Source: Breoghania sp963678585 | GTDB taxonomy: Bacteria; Pseudomonadota; Alphaproteobacteria; Rhizobiales; Stappiaceae | DNA: 64,000 nucleotides | Direction of reading: 5' to 3' | NCBI GenBank assembly: GCA_963678585.2 | Contig: CAXXGA010000002.1 | Location: 2,170,001-2,234,000 of the forward strand | Shown: piece by piece, positions 7,198-15,747 of the stretch | How the letters are laid out: the number at the start of each line of letters is the position of its first letter | Numbering within the stretch: the first letter of the stretch is position 1 | Notes under the pieces: model-generated | Seen by the model: only the letters and a program-made list of their open reading frames with translations | Databases searched by the model: none | Told to the model about the DNA's origin: nothing | Translations under genes and position numbers: made by a program

Positions 7198-7682
7198 ATT
7201 TTAGCCCTCCCCCGACCTGCACCTTCCCCTACGCCTCGCAAGACACTCTCCGCACCCGGCCGCATATGCCCCCCCCGGAGACCGCCGGACCTCATCATTC
7301 CCCTATGCGAAATAGCTCGACATCCGTGCGGACCACCACTCCGGCGACCGGACGGGCGTGCCCTCCACCCGGCATGCGGGCACGCCCTGCGGAAATGGCC
7401 GGACAACACGTAAAGCGCAACCTTCGCATACGCGTTTCAACGCATAAATACTTGTTTTAAATAAATATATCATCTTATATTATGATATTTTTACTTATTA
7501 TACTGACATTTACCTCAGTGTCAAAGGCCCTCAGTTACCGCTTTTACCGATAATATTGACATGCGTGTTACTATTTACTTCCTCTCGACTATTCATTTTA
7601 CTGGCCATTAACATCTTAAAACTAGTTTCTACGGCGTTCATCCAGAACGGGTGATCTGTATTTCCAGAAAAGGAAACCTGTA

Positions 7683-9236
7683 ATGTCTGATATCACTCTC
7701 TCCGCCGGCGTCCGTCAGAACCTGCTCTCCCTGCAGAACACTGCGGACCTGATGGCAACGACCCAGAACCGCCTTGCCACCGGCAAGAAGGTGAACTCGG
7801 CTCTCGACAATCCGACCAACTTCTTCACTTCCTCCTCGCTCCAGTCTCGCGCTGGCGACCTTGATAGCCTGATGGATTCCATGTCCAACGGCATCAAGAC
7901 CCTGGAAGCTGCGGATAACGGTCTGACCTCGATCACCAACACGCTTGAATCGATGCAGTCCACGCTTCGTCAGGCGCGTCAGGACAAGTCCTTTGAGACG
8001 GCCTCCTACTCGGTTGATCTGGGCACGACCCCGGACGGCACCGAGACCCTGTCGCTTTCCGGCGGTTCCGTTGGAACCACGGCGGTCGATATCAACCTGA
8101 CTGAAGCCACCGGCACCTTCACCGGCTCCGGCTTTGCCGCTCTCGACTTCGACAGCGCCGCCGACGACTCTTATGCCGGCACGCTGGACTTCGACGTCTC
8201 TCTCGATGGTGGTACGGCCCAGTCCGTCGCCATCACCGCCTCCGACGCGGACACCCTGTCCCTGACGCTGGATGGCGGCTCTGCCGTGACGTTCGACGTC
8301 GCCGATGTGGAAGCGGTTACTGCTGACGAACTCTCCAATGCAGTGAACGCTCTCTTCGACGCAGAAGGCCTGGGCATCACGGCAAGCACGAGCGGTGGCG
8401 AACTGGTCCTGACGGCTGACACCGCGACGTCCGGCGATACGGCCTCCGTTGCCGTCTCCAACGTTGCCGAAACCCTGGCTGGCGCCAGCGACTCCGGCCT
8501 CGCTGCCGGTGCGGAAAGCCTGACGAACGTCGCAGCCAAGTCCGTGGACACTCTGGTTTCCGAGATCAACGCCAACTCGTCGCTGACGGACTCCGTCCGT
8601 GCTTCCAACGACAACGGCAAGCTGCGTATCGAAAACCAGTCCACGCAGGACCTGACGGTCGATGGTGTGGTTGCCAGCACCGGCACGCTTGACGGCGGTG
8701 CGGGTTCGGGCACGATTGACGGCAACTCGGTTCGTTCCGACTTCGCCGATCAGTTCAACGAACTACGCGATCAGCTCGACAAGCTGTCGGACGATGCCTC
8801 CTTCAACGGCATCAACCTGCTGCGTGGCGACAACCTGAAGATCACCTTCAACGAGACCGGCACTTCGACCATCGACATCCAGACCAAGGACGGCGAGACG
8901 ATCAACGCCGGTACCCTCGGCCTGTCCGACATCGAAGCCGCCGATCTGGACAGCGACACCAATATCGACACGTTGCTGACCGGTGTGAAGGACGCGATCA
9001 ACACGGTTCGTTCGCAGTCGTCGGCTTTCGGTTCCAACCTCTCGATCGTGGAAAACCGTCAGGATTTCACGACCGCAATGATCAATACGCTTGAGACCGG
9101 TGCCGACAATCTGGTGCTGGCCGACGGCAACGAGGAAGCAGCGAACATGCTGGCTCTGCAGACCCGGCAGCAGCTCTCCTCCACCGCCCTGTCGCTGGCC
9201 TCGCAGGCCGATCAGGCGCCGCTGCGTCTGTTCTAA
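7683..9236 (+). CDS. Flagellin 1
   Basis: A 517-residue filament subunit. The N-terminal D0/D1 helices (SDITLSAGVRQNLLSLQNTA, then ATTQNRLATGKKVNSALDNP) and the C-terminal D1/D0 helices (RQDFTTAMINTLETGADNLV, then TRQQLSSTALSLASQADQA) are standard flagellin ends. Between about residues 110 and 330 is a large beta-rich, Thr/Ser/Asp-rich insert with flagellin-IN-like segments, which makes it longer than typical rhizobial flagellins of about 300-400 residues. AAAGGAAA lies just before the ATG. It is the first of three tandem copies; copy 2 is nearly identical in DNA, even past the stop. Synthesis is probably tuned by FlbT and FlaF, encoded downstream. Confidence 0.96.
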   Translation: MSDITLSAGVRQNLLSLQNTADLMATTQNRLATGKKVNSALDNPTNFFTSSSLQSRAGDLDSLMDSMSNGIKTLEAADNGLTSITNTLESMQSTLRQARQDKSFETASYSVDLGTTPDGTETLSLSGGSVGTTAVDINLTEATGTFTGSGFAALDFDSAADDSYAGTLDFDVSLDGGTAQSVAITASDADTLSLTLDGGSAVTFDVADVEAVTADELSNAVNALFDAEGLGITASTSGGELVLTADTATSGDTASVAVSNVAETLAGASDSGLAAGAESLTNVAAKSVDTLVSEINANSSLTDSVRASNDNGKLRIENQSTQDLTVDGVVASTGTLDGGAGSGTIDGNSVRSDFADQFNELRDQLDKLSDDASFNGINLLRGDNLKITFNETGTSTIDIQTKDGETINAGTLGLSDIEAADLDSDTNIDTLLTGVKDAINTVRSQSSAFGSNLSIVENRQDFTTAMINTLETGADNLVLADGNEEAANMLALQTRQQLSSTALSLASQADQAPLRLF

Positions 9237-9683
9237 GACGAACGCGACATCGCGAAACGATCACGAACGGCGGGGCCACATCGGCTCCGCCGTTTTCTTT
9301 TTGCCGCGCACTTTTCTGACGAATTCGCCTCCCCCATCACGGCCTTCCCGCCCAAATTCCCCTTCGCCCGAGACGGTGAAGGCACGCTGAGCCATGCGCG
9401 AACGGTCTTTTTTGTCGCAGGCATCCACCCCCTTGGATCCGGGCGTCATACCCTCGGCATTATTGCCCATGAAACAAGCCAAACGACCGGGTTCCCGCGA
9501 TTCCTCGCCATTGCAGGATGCGAAACGCGGAAACAGCAACGCCACCTGTTAATACATAAGTAATACATCGCCATCTGCGCAGCCGGACGCGGATTGTAAG
9601 TATTAATTCTATGTTAGGAATTCCTAGCGAGGTTAAATCCACCCCAGAAAAGGGGGCGTATATATTCCAAGAAAGGAATGACA
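9237..9683. other. Intergenic stretch between flagellins 1 and 2
   Basis: After the flagellin 1 terminator comes a GC-rich then AT-rich leader with TTAATACATAAGTAATACAT at about 9549-9568 and a GGAATTCC palindrome at about 9617-9624. No sigma-54 box or RNA gene was recognised. It presumably holds the flagellin 2 promoter. Confidence 0.5.
9266..9300 (+). terminator. Rho-independent terminator of flagellin 1
   Basis: AACGGCGG / CCGCCGTT stem followed by TTCTTTTT, 30 bp after the stop. The same block recurs after flagellin 2. Confidence 0.85.
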
Positions 9684-11237
9684 ATGTCTGATATCACTCT
9701 CTCCGCTGGCGTCCGTCAGAACCTGCTCTCCCTGCAGAACACTGCGGACCTGATGGCAACGACCCAGAACCGCCTTGCCACCGGCAAGAAGGTGAACTCG
9801 GCTCTCGACAATCCGACCAACTTCTTCACTTCCTCCTCACTCCAGTCTCGCGCTGGCGACCTTGATAGCCTGATGGATTCCATGTCCAACGGCATCAAGA
9901 CTCTGGAAGCTGCGGATAACGGTCTGACCTCGATCACCAACACGCTTGAATCGATGCAGTCCACGCTGCGTCAGGCCCGTCAGGACAAGTCCTTCGAGAC
10001 GACCTCCTACACGGTTGATCCGGGCGCTACCCCGGCTGGCACCGAAGAGCTTTCCCTCTCGGGTGGAGCGGTCGGCGACACGCCAGTCGATATCAACCTG
10101 ACTGAAGCCACCGGCACTTTCACCGGCTCCGGCTTTGCCGCGCTCGACTTCGACAGCGCCGCCGACGACTCCTATGCCGGCACGCTGGACTTCGACGTCT
10201 CTCTCGATGGCGCCACGGCCCAGTCCGTCGCCATCAGCGCCTCCGACGCGGACACCCTGTCCCTGACGCTGGATGGCGGCTCTGCCGTGACGTTCGACGT
10301 CGCCGACGTGGAAGCGGTTACTGTTGACGAACTCTCCGATGCAGTGAACGCTCTCTTCGATGCGGAAAGCCTTGGCATCACCGCAAGCACGAGCGGCGGT
10401 GAACTGGTTCTGACGGCTGACACTGCTTCGTCCGGCGATACGGCCTCCGTTGCCGTCTCCAACGTTGCCGAAACCCTGGCTGGCTCCAGTGATTCCGGCC
10501 TCGGCGGCGGTGCGGAAAGCCTGACGAACGTTGCAGCCAAGTCCGTGGACACTCTGGTTTCCGAGATCAACTCCAACTCGTCGCTGACAGGCTCCGTGCG
10601 TGCCTCGAACGACAACGGCAAACTGCGCCTCGAGAACCAGTCCACGCAGGATCTGACGGTGGACGGTGTGACTGCAAGCACCGGCACGCTTGACGGCGGT
10701 TCGGGTTCCGGCACGATTGACGGCAACTCGGTCCGTTCCGACTTCGCCGACCAGTTCAACGAACTGCGCGATCAGCTCGACAAGCTGTCGGACGATGCCT
10801 CCTTCAACGGCATCAACCTGCTGCGTGGCGACAACCTGAAGATCACCTTCAACGAAACCGGCACTTCGACCATCGACATCCAGACCAAGGACGGCGAGAC
10901 CATCAACGCCGGTACCCTCGGCCTGTCCGATATCGAAGCCGTCGATCTGGACAGCGACACCAACATCGACTCGCTGCTGACCGACGTGAAGGACGCGATC
11001 AACACGGTTCGTTCGCAGTCGTCGGCCTTCGGCTCCAACCTCTCCATCGTGGAAAATCGTCAGGACTTCACGACCTCGATGATCAACACGCTCGAGACCG
11101 GTGCCGATAACCTGGTGCTGGCGGACGGTAACGAGGAAGCAGCGAACATGCTGGCTCTGCAGACCCGGCAGCAGCTCTCCTCCACCGCCCTGTCGCTGGC
11201 CTCGCAGGCCGACCAGGCGCCGCTGCGTCTGTTCTAA
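9684..11237 (+). CDS. Flagellin 2
   Basis: A filament subunit of the same length (517 residues) as flagellin 1. Its first 110 or so residues are practically identical to flagellin 1, and the whole protein differs only at scattered positions, mostly in the central insert (for example around residues 110-135 and 260-275). The ATG at 9684 is preferred over the one at 9678 because it matches flagellin 1 and lies six bases after AAAGGA (9672-9677). Identity extends through the stop codon into the terminator, which indicates a recent duplication or gene conversion. Confidence 0.96.
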   Translation: MSDITLSAGVRQNLLSLQNTADLMATTQNRLATGKKVNSALDNPTNFFTSSSLQSRAGDLDSLMDSMSNGIKTLEAADNGLTSITNTLESMQSTLRQARQDKSFETTSYTVDPGATPAGTEELSLSGGAVGDTPVDINLTEATGTFTGSGFAALDFDSAADDSYAGTLDFDVSLDGATAQSVAISASDADTLSLTLDGGSAVTFDVADVEAVTVDELSDAVNALFDAESLGITASTSGGELVLTADTASSGDTASVAVSNVAETLAGSSDSGLGGGAESLTNVAAKSVDTLVSEINSNSSLTGSVRASNDNGKLRLENQSTQDLTVDGVTASTGTLDGGSGSGTIDGNSVRSDFADQFNELRDQLDKLSDDASFNGINLLRGDNLKITFNETGTSTIDIQTKDGETINAGTLGLSDIEAVDLDSDTNIDSLLTDVKDAINTVRSQSSAFGSNLSIVENRQDFTTSMINTLETGADNLVLADGNEEAANMLALQTRQQLSSTALSLASQADQAPLRLF

Positions 11238-11617
11238 GACAAACGCGACATCGCGAAACGATCACGAACGGCGGGGCCTCATCGGCTCCGCCGTTTTCCT
11301 TTGCGCTGCGGTTCACGTAACGCGATCCTTGCGCGCCCTCATCCCGATCTCCCACATCGAAGAACGGAACGCGAGCCGCCTCAAGGCACCCGCACGACCA
11401 AATCACCGCAGCCGTCACCACGGAGCGGCGGTCATAAACCGTTTACCCTGCCGCGCGATTTCTCCGGACAATTGCGCATTTTTCGCGCCTGATTAGACAT
11501 TTTTTTACGTATATGGCGTGGGAAAACACCTCAAACGGGAGATTGTTTACAAAGCATTAACCATTTCGATGCCATCCGTTAATTAATCTTAACGAACTCC
11601 TGCGTTTTCAGGATTGG
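11238..11617. promoter_or_regulatory. Flagellin 3 upstream region with CtrA-like TTAA boxes
   Basis: These 380 bases hold the flagellin 2 terminator and the flagellin 3 leader. TTAACCAT at 11557-11564 is the known CtrA half-site octamer, and TTAATTAATCTTAA at 11579-11592 is a cluster of TTAA boxes. The spacing is six, not the ideal seven, so CtrA control is only suggested. No sigma-54 site was found. Confidence 0.35.
11267..11302 (+). terminator. Rho-independent terminator of flagellin 2
   Basis: AACGGCGG / CCGCCGTT stem followed by TTCCTTT, nearly the same sequence as the terminator at 9266-9300. Confidence 0.8.
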
Positions 11618-13183
11618 ATGGCGATCGTGTCTGACATTACTCTCTCCTCCGGCGTGCGGCAGAACCTCCTCTCTCTGCAAAACACTGCAGACCTGATGGC
11701 GACGACCCAGAACCGTCTCGCCACGGGCAAGAAGGTCAACTCGGCACTCGATAATCCGACGAACTTCTTCACATCGTCATCGCTCCAGTCCCGTGCGAAC
11801 GATCTTTCGCAGCTGATGGACTCCATGACCAACGGTGTGAAGACGCTTGAGGCGGCCGACAACGGCCTGACCGCCATCACGAACACGCTGGAATCGATGC
11901 AGTCCACGCTTCGTCAGGCCCGCCAGGACAAGACCTACTTCACCAACGCCTACACGGTCGACGTCGGCGATACGCCCACAGGCACGGAAATGTTGTCCTT
12001 TTCCGACGGCGCGATCGGCACGACGCCGGTCGATGTCGATCTGACGGTCGCACAGGGCGTCGCCACCGGCTCCGGCTTCAGCGCAATCAACTTCGATAGC
12101 GCCGCAAGTGACGCCAACGCCGGCACCGTGGACTTTGACATCGCCATCGACGGCGGCCCTGCTCAGTCCGTCGCCATCAGTGCGGTAACTGGCGCGGGAA
12201 GCAACACGCTGTCGCTGACGCTGGACGGCGGCACCGCGGTTACTTTCTCTGTGGCTGACGAGGAAGCGGTCACCGCGGACGAAATCGCCGGCGCGCTGAA
12301 CACTCTGTTTGATGCTGAAAGCCTTGGCATCACCGCAAGCACCAGCGGTGGTGAACTCGTGTTCACTTCCGATACCGCGTCCAGCAGTTCCACGGCGGCC
12401 ATCACGGTTTCCAACCTTGCAGAAGCCGGGATAGCGGGCGGATCCGGCCTCGGCGGCGCGGTGGACTCGGTCACCAATGTCGAGGCGAAGAGCGTCGCCC
12501 AGCTCGTTAACGAGATCGCGGCGGATCCCGCCCTGTCGGACAAGATCCGCGCTTCCAACGATGACGGAAAGCTGCGTATCGAGAACCAGTCGACGCAGGA
12601 TCTGACCGTAACCGGAACGACAGCAAGCGGCGTCGCAGACGGCTCCACCTCCACCACCCTGGTGGAAGGCAACACCGTCCGCGCCGATCTCGCAGAGCAG
12701 TTCAACGAACTTCGCGACCAGCTCGACAAGCTGTCGGACGACAGTTCCTATAATGGTATCAACCTGTTGCGGGGCGATAACCTGAAGCTGACTTTCAACG
12801 AGACGGGCACATCCACGATCAACATCCAGACCAAGGACGGCGAGACCATCAATTCCGGTTATCTCGGCCTGAGCGATCTGGAAGCGGTCGATCTGGATCT
12901 GGATACGAACATCGACAGCCTGCTGGCTACCGTGAAGGACGCCCTGAACACGGTGCGTTCACAGGCGTCCACATTCGGCTCGAACCTGTCGATCGTGGAG
13001 AACCGTACCGAATTCACCAAGATGATGATGAACACGCTTGAGACCGGCGCGGACAACCTCGTGCTGGCCGACGGCAACGAGGAAGCGGCGAACATGCTGG
13101 CCCTTCAGACCCGTCAGCAGCTGTCCACGACGGCCCTGTCGCTGGCCTCCCAGGCCGATCAGGCCCCGCTCAGCCTGTTCTAG
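11618..13183 (+). CDS. Flagellin 3
   Basis: The third tandem flagellin, 521 residues from the ATG at 11618 or 518 from an in-frame GTG at 11627, which aligns with the starts of the other two. A weak AGGA precedes the ATG, so the start is uncertain. The D0/D1 ends match flagellins 1 and 2 closely, but the central insert has diverged (for example SFSDGAIGTTPVDVDLTV and a longer AVTGAGSNTL loop), so it is the older paralog. It ends in SLF with a hairpin shortly after (13218-13240). flbT and flaF follow directly. Confidence 0.95.
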   Translation: MAIVSDITLSSGVRQNLLSLQNTADLMATTQNRLATGKKVNSALDNPTNFFTSSSLQSRANDLSQLMDSMTNGVKTLEAADNGLTAITNTLESMQSTLRQARQDKTYFTNAYTVDVGDTPTGTEMLSFSDGAIGTTPVDVDLTVAQGVATGSGFSAINFDSAASDANAGTVDFDIAIDGGPAQSVAISAVTGAGSNTLSLTLDGGTAVTFSVADEEAVTADEIAGALNTLFDAESLGITASTSGGELVFTSDTASSSSTAAITVSNLAEAGIAGGSGLGGAVDSVTNVEAKSVAQLVNEIAADPALSDKIRASNDDGKLRIENQSTQDLTVTGTTASGVADGSTSTTLVEGNTVRADLAEQFNELRDQLDKLSDDSSYNGINLLRGDNLKLTFNETGTSTINIQTKDGETINSGYLGLSDLEAVDLDLDTNIDSLLATVKDALNTVRSQASTFGSNLSIVENRTEFTKMMMNTLETGADNLVLADGNEEAANMLALQTRQQLSTTALSLASQADQAPLSLF

Positions 13184-13217
13184 ATCATCGTCTGGCGTAA
13201 GACCGGAGAACGTGCCA

Positions 13218-13240
13218 AGGTGGCGGTATTGTCGCCACCT
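13218..13240 (+). terminator. Hairpin between flagellin 3 and flbT
   Basis: Perfect stem AGGTGGCG / CGCCACCT with a 7-base loop, 35 bp after the flagellin 3 stop, without a T-run. It could attenuate read-through into flbT or stabilise the flagellin mRNA. Confidence 0.45.
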
Positions 13241-13299
13241 GTTCACAGTCGGCACATCCGGTAAAGATCCTTCAACCAAAGCAGGCGAAACTCTTCGTC

Positions 13300-13743
13300 A
13301 TGGCGCTAAAAATCGAGCTAAAACCCGGCGAAAAGTTCATACTGGGCTCCAGCGTAATCACGAATGGAGACCATCGGACTCGCTTGTTCATTTCCGGTGA
13401 AGCGCCCATTCTGCGTGAGAAGGATATCCTCACCAAGGAAACTGCGGACACCCCGGCAAAGCGCATCTATCTGATCGTGCAGCTGATGTACCTCGATGGA
13501 GAATCCGGGCCGCATCAAAAAATATATTTTGACCTTGTAAAAGATATCCTTGATGCAGCGCCTAGCACTTTCCAAATAATCGACCGCATTAATAACAAGA
13601 TCTTAACCGGTGCATTGTATCATGCTCTTAAAGAGGCGAGAGCACTGATAGATTACGAGCAGGAGCTGATCGGGCATGTACAATCAGGCAGCAGCGGCCT
13701 ACCAGAAAATGAGTCAGACGGGGGTCAACCCTCGCGATCTTGA
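13300..13743 (+). CDS. flbT: Flagellin mRNA regulator FlbT
   Basis: FlbT binds flagellin mRNA leaders. In Caulobacter it represses flagellin translation before the hook is finished; in some other alphaproteobacteria it is needed for flagellin synthesis. The 147-residue product has the family start ALKIELKPGEKFILGSSVI and the LFISGEAPILREKDIL and KRIYLIVQLMYLD segments. Only a weak AGGCGA precedes the ATG. Its last 68 bases overlap flaF in another frame, which gives FlbT a Ser/Gly-rich tail (GHVQSGSSGLPENES). The pair is placed right after the flagellins they control. Confidence 0.95.
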   Translation: MALKIELKPGEKFILGSSVITNGDHRTRLFISGEAPILREKDILTKETADTPAKRIYLIVQLMYLDGESGPHQKIYFDLVKDILDAAPSTFQIIDRINNKILTGALYHALKEARALIDYEQELIGHVQSGSSGLPENESDGGQPSRS

Positions 13744-14047
13744 AGCCACGCTGTTAATGAAAGCCGCGGGAAAGTTGCAAAACATTGTGGACCACTGGGA
13801 AGAAATGACCCCGGCTGATCTTACAGAGCAGCTCACCTACAACCGTCGGCTATGGACCTATCTTCTGGCGGCCGTCAGTGAATCCGAGAACCCGCTTCCC
13901 GACCAGATCAAGACGAACATCACCAATCTGGGTGTGTTCATCTTGAACCGGACGCTGGAAGTGATGCGCGAGCCGAACGCGCAGCGCATTGCGTCTCTGA
14001 TTTCCATCAACCGCAACATTGCGGAAGGTCTGCGCGGCCGCGGCTGA
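13676..14047 (+). CDS. flaF: Flagellar protein FlaF
   Basis: FlaF is an alphaproteobacterial protein needed for flagellin production and export; it acts with FlbT and binds flagellin. The 123-residue product has the family features YNQAAAAYQKMSQTGVNPRD, EATLLMKAAGKL, YNRRLWTYLLAAV and LGVFILNRTLEV. The ATG at 13676 lies inside flbT (68-base overlap); AGGAG at 13661-13665 serves as ribosome site. It ends before a strong terminator (14095-14122). Confidence 0.95.
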   Translation: MYNQAAAAYQKMSQTGVNPRDLEATLLMKAAGKLQNIVDHWEEMTPADLTEQLTYNRRLWTYLLAAVSESENPLPDQIKTNITNLGVFILNRTLEVMREPNAQRIASLISINRNIAEGLRGRG

Positions 14048-14094
14048 TCCGCGGCTTGTCACGCGTCGGACGCATCCAGGATCGAACATCTGCA

Positions 14095-14122
14095 AAAACG
14101 CGCGCCCCATGGTGCGCGTTTT
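14095..14122 (+). terminator. Rho-independent terminator of flbT-flaF
   Basis: A 12-bp stem AAAACGCGCGCC / GGTGCGCGTTTT (one G-T pair) with a 4-base CCAT loop. The T-tract is part of the stem end. It lies 48 bases after the flaF stop. Confidence 0.85.
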
Positions 14123-14173
14123 GTCGTTTCAGCCCTCTTCTTAGCCCCTCTCAGCGCGTAAGGCCGTACAACG

Positions 14174-14204
14174 CAAAAAGGGCGCAAGCCTCGCTTGCGC
14201 CCTT
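14174..14204 (-). terminator. Rho-independent terminator of flgE-flgK-flgL
   Basis: Perfect 12-bp stem AAGGGCGCAAGC / GCTTGCGCCCTT with a 3-base loop. On the minus strand it is followed by TTTTTGCG, so it ends the flgL side of the convergent pair. Confidence 0.85.
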
Positions 14205-14245
14205 CTCCAACCCCATTGCGACGCCTTCCGGCCCGAATTCATCGC

Positions 14246-15739
14246 CTAAAGATAATTGGCCAGCGAGAGCTGGTAGAGGATCGACGTGGTCTGGTAGCTG
14301 AGATCCATCATATTCTGTAGCTGCAAGACCTGCGCGGCAATCTCGTTGGCATCGATGCCCTCGATCTCGTCCACCGAAGTCTGCAGCGAGTTCGCCGTCG
14401 TCGTGTGCCGGTCATCCACGCGCTGCACGGCGAGATGGGTCGTCGCCATTTCCATCTGGATCTTCTGAATGCCGGAGGTCTTTCCCTCGGCGTTCTGCAA
14501 AGGTGAACGCGAGCGCTCCGCCATCGCGGAATAGAAGGCGTGATCCTCCTCGCTCTCGCCGGAGAAATCGGCCACCACGAAGGCCGCGATGGACTGCACC
14601 ACCTCGCGGATGCCGTCCTCATTGGCGCGCGCGCCGTAATTGACCGTGAAATTGTCGTCGATCACGGCGCTGGACCCGCCGCGCGGATCCGCGACCGTCT
14701 GATCGCCCACATACCACGCCACCGTGTCCGCACTGCCGTCACGCGTGGCAACGGCGGTGTTATAGGGCGGACCATCGACACGCGCCACCGCCTGCCCCTG
14801 ATAGGTGCTGAAGAACGCCTCTGACGCCCTGTAGCTGGACGCGGCCTTCAGCTCGCTGGACGCCTTCTCGCCCAGGGCCTCGTTGAGCGCGGTCTGGAAG
14901 TTCGCCGCCGTATCGGCCGGCGTCGCACCGATCTCGAAGCCGTTGTTCAAGCCGGGCTCGTCGCTGGCTTTCAGCTCGATGGTCGTCTGCGTGCCGTCGG
15001 GCATGTCGAGATAGATCTTGATCGTCTCGCCCGCCTCCGGCTGACCGGTGAAATCGATTTCCTCGCTGGCGGGCGGCCCGGCCGTGTGGGTCGTGGCGAC
15101 ATTCGACAGGTCCGACGTCGCGCCTGCAACTTTGAAGCCGAAATCATGCGTACCGTCTTCGGCAAGCGTCACGGCGGTGCCCGCAAGCGTGTTGGTCAGA
15201 CGGCCGTTGTTGAGCACACCCGCATCCGCCTGCACATATTCGTTCGTGACCTGCTTCAGCCCGGCATGGGTCAGATCGCCGTCCATGATGAGGTCCATAT
15301 CGACCACCGGAGCGGTATCGACCTTGGCGCCGGAATAGAGATGGCGACCGGCCACGTCGCTGTTGAGCAGGCTCAGCAACTCCACCATCGACACCTTGGC
15401 CGAGGTCTGGCTGTTGGTGGACCCGTCCGCTTGCTGGACGAAATTGTTGGGGTCGATCGCCGTGCGGGATTCGGAGCGGATCTCGTCCATCCGACCGACC
15501 GTCTGGTCGATCACGTTCAGGCGCAGATCGACAAAGGAAACCGTCTGCTGGTAGGCGCCGACCTCGTTGACGCGCTGCTTCAGCGACAGGTCGAGGCTGC
15601 GATACTGCCCGAGCCCGGAATAGGTGGTGGAATTCTTCTGCGTGGCCAGCTGGCGCTGCAGATCATCGAAGGTCGACCGCATCTGGGTGAGCTGATCGAT
15701 CAGCGAGGAATTCTTGAAGAAGACGGTATTGACTGCCAT
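14246..15739 (-). CDS. flgL: Hook-filament junction protein FlgL (HAP3)
   Basis: FlgL joins FlgK to the first flagellin subunits. The product of 497 residues starts MAVNTVFFKNSSLIDQLTQ, a flagellin-like D0/D1 helix containing QRQLATQKNSTTYSGLG, and ends with the matching C-terminal helix (EGIDANEIAAQVLQLQNMMD). The middle is a long beta-rich, Asp/Thr-rich domain. The ATG at 15739 is chosen over an upstream GTG at 15751 because GAGG lies five bases before it. It follows flgK by eight bases in the flgE-flgK-flgL operon and is followed by a terminator at 14174-14204. Transcription from the flgE promoter would have to cross the IS insertion. Confidence 0.9.
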   Translation of the reverse strand: MAVNTVFFKNSSLIDQLTQMRSTFDDLQRQLATQKNSTTYSGLGQYRSLDLSLKQRVNEVGAYQQTVSFVDLRLNVIDQTVGRMDEIRSESRTAIDPNNFVQQADGSTNSQTSAKVSMVELLSLLNSDVAGRHLYSGAKVDTAPVVDMDLIMDGDLTHAGLKQVTNEYVQADAGVLNNGRLTNTLAGTAVTLAEDGTHDFGFKVAGATSDLSNVATTHTAGPPASEEIDFTGQPEAGETIKIYLDMPDGTQTTIELKASDEPGLNNGFEIGATPADTAANFQTALNEALGEKASSELKAASSYRASEAFFSTYQGQAVARVDGPPYNTAVATRDGSADTVAWYVGDQTVADPRGGSSAVIDDNFTVNYGARANEDGIREVVQSIAAFVVADFSGESEEDHAFYSAMAERSRSPLQNAEGKTSGIQKIQMEMATTHLAVQRVDDRHTTTANSLQTSVDEIEGIDANEIAAQVLQLQNMMDLSYQTTSILYQLSLANYL

Positions 15740-15747
15740 GACCGACC

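Larger units (their letters stand above)
7045..7682. other. Intergenic stretch between flaG and flagellin 1
   Basis: These 638 bases contain two imperfect 20-bp direct repeats (7135-7173), the flaG terminator and, from about 7440, a very AT-rich tract that becomes the flagellin 1 leader. TTAACATCTTAA at about 7608-7619 is a loose CtrA-like pair of TTAA boxes. No sigma-54 site was found. No coding frame is convincing. Confidence 0.55.

Noticed and set aside
7556..7584. TTGACA as the -35 box of a flagellin 1 promoter
   Set aside because: No acceptable -10 box lies 16-18 bases downstream.
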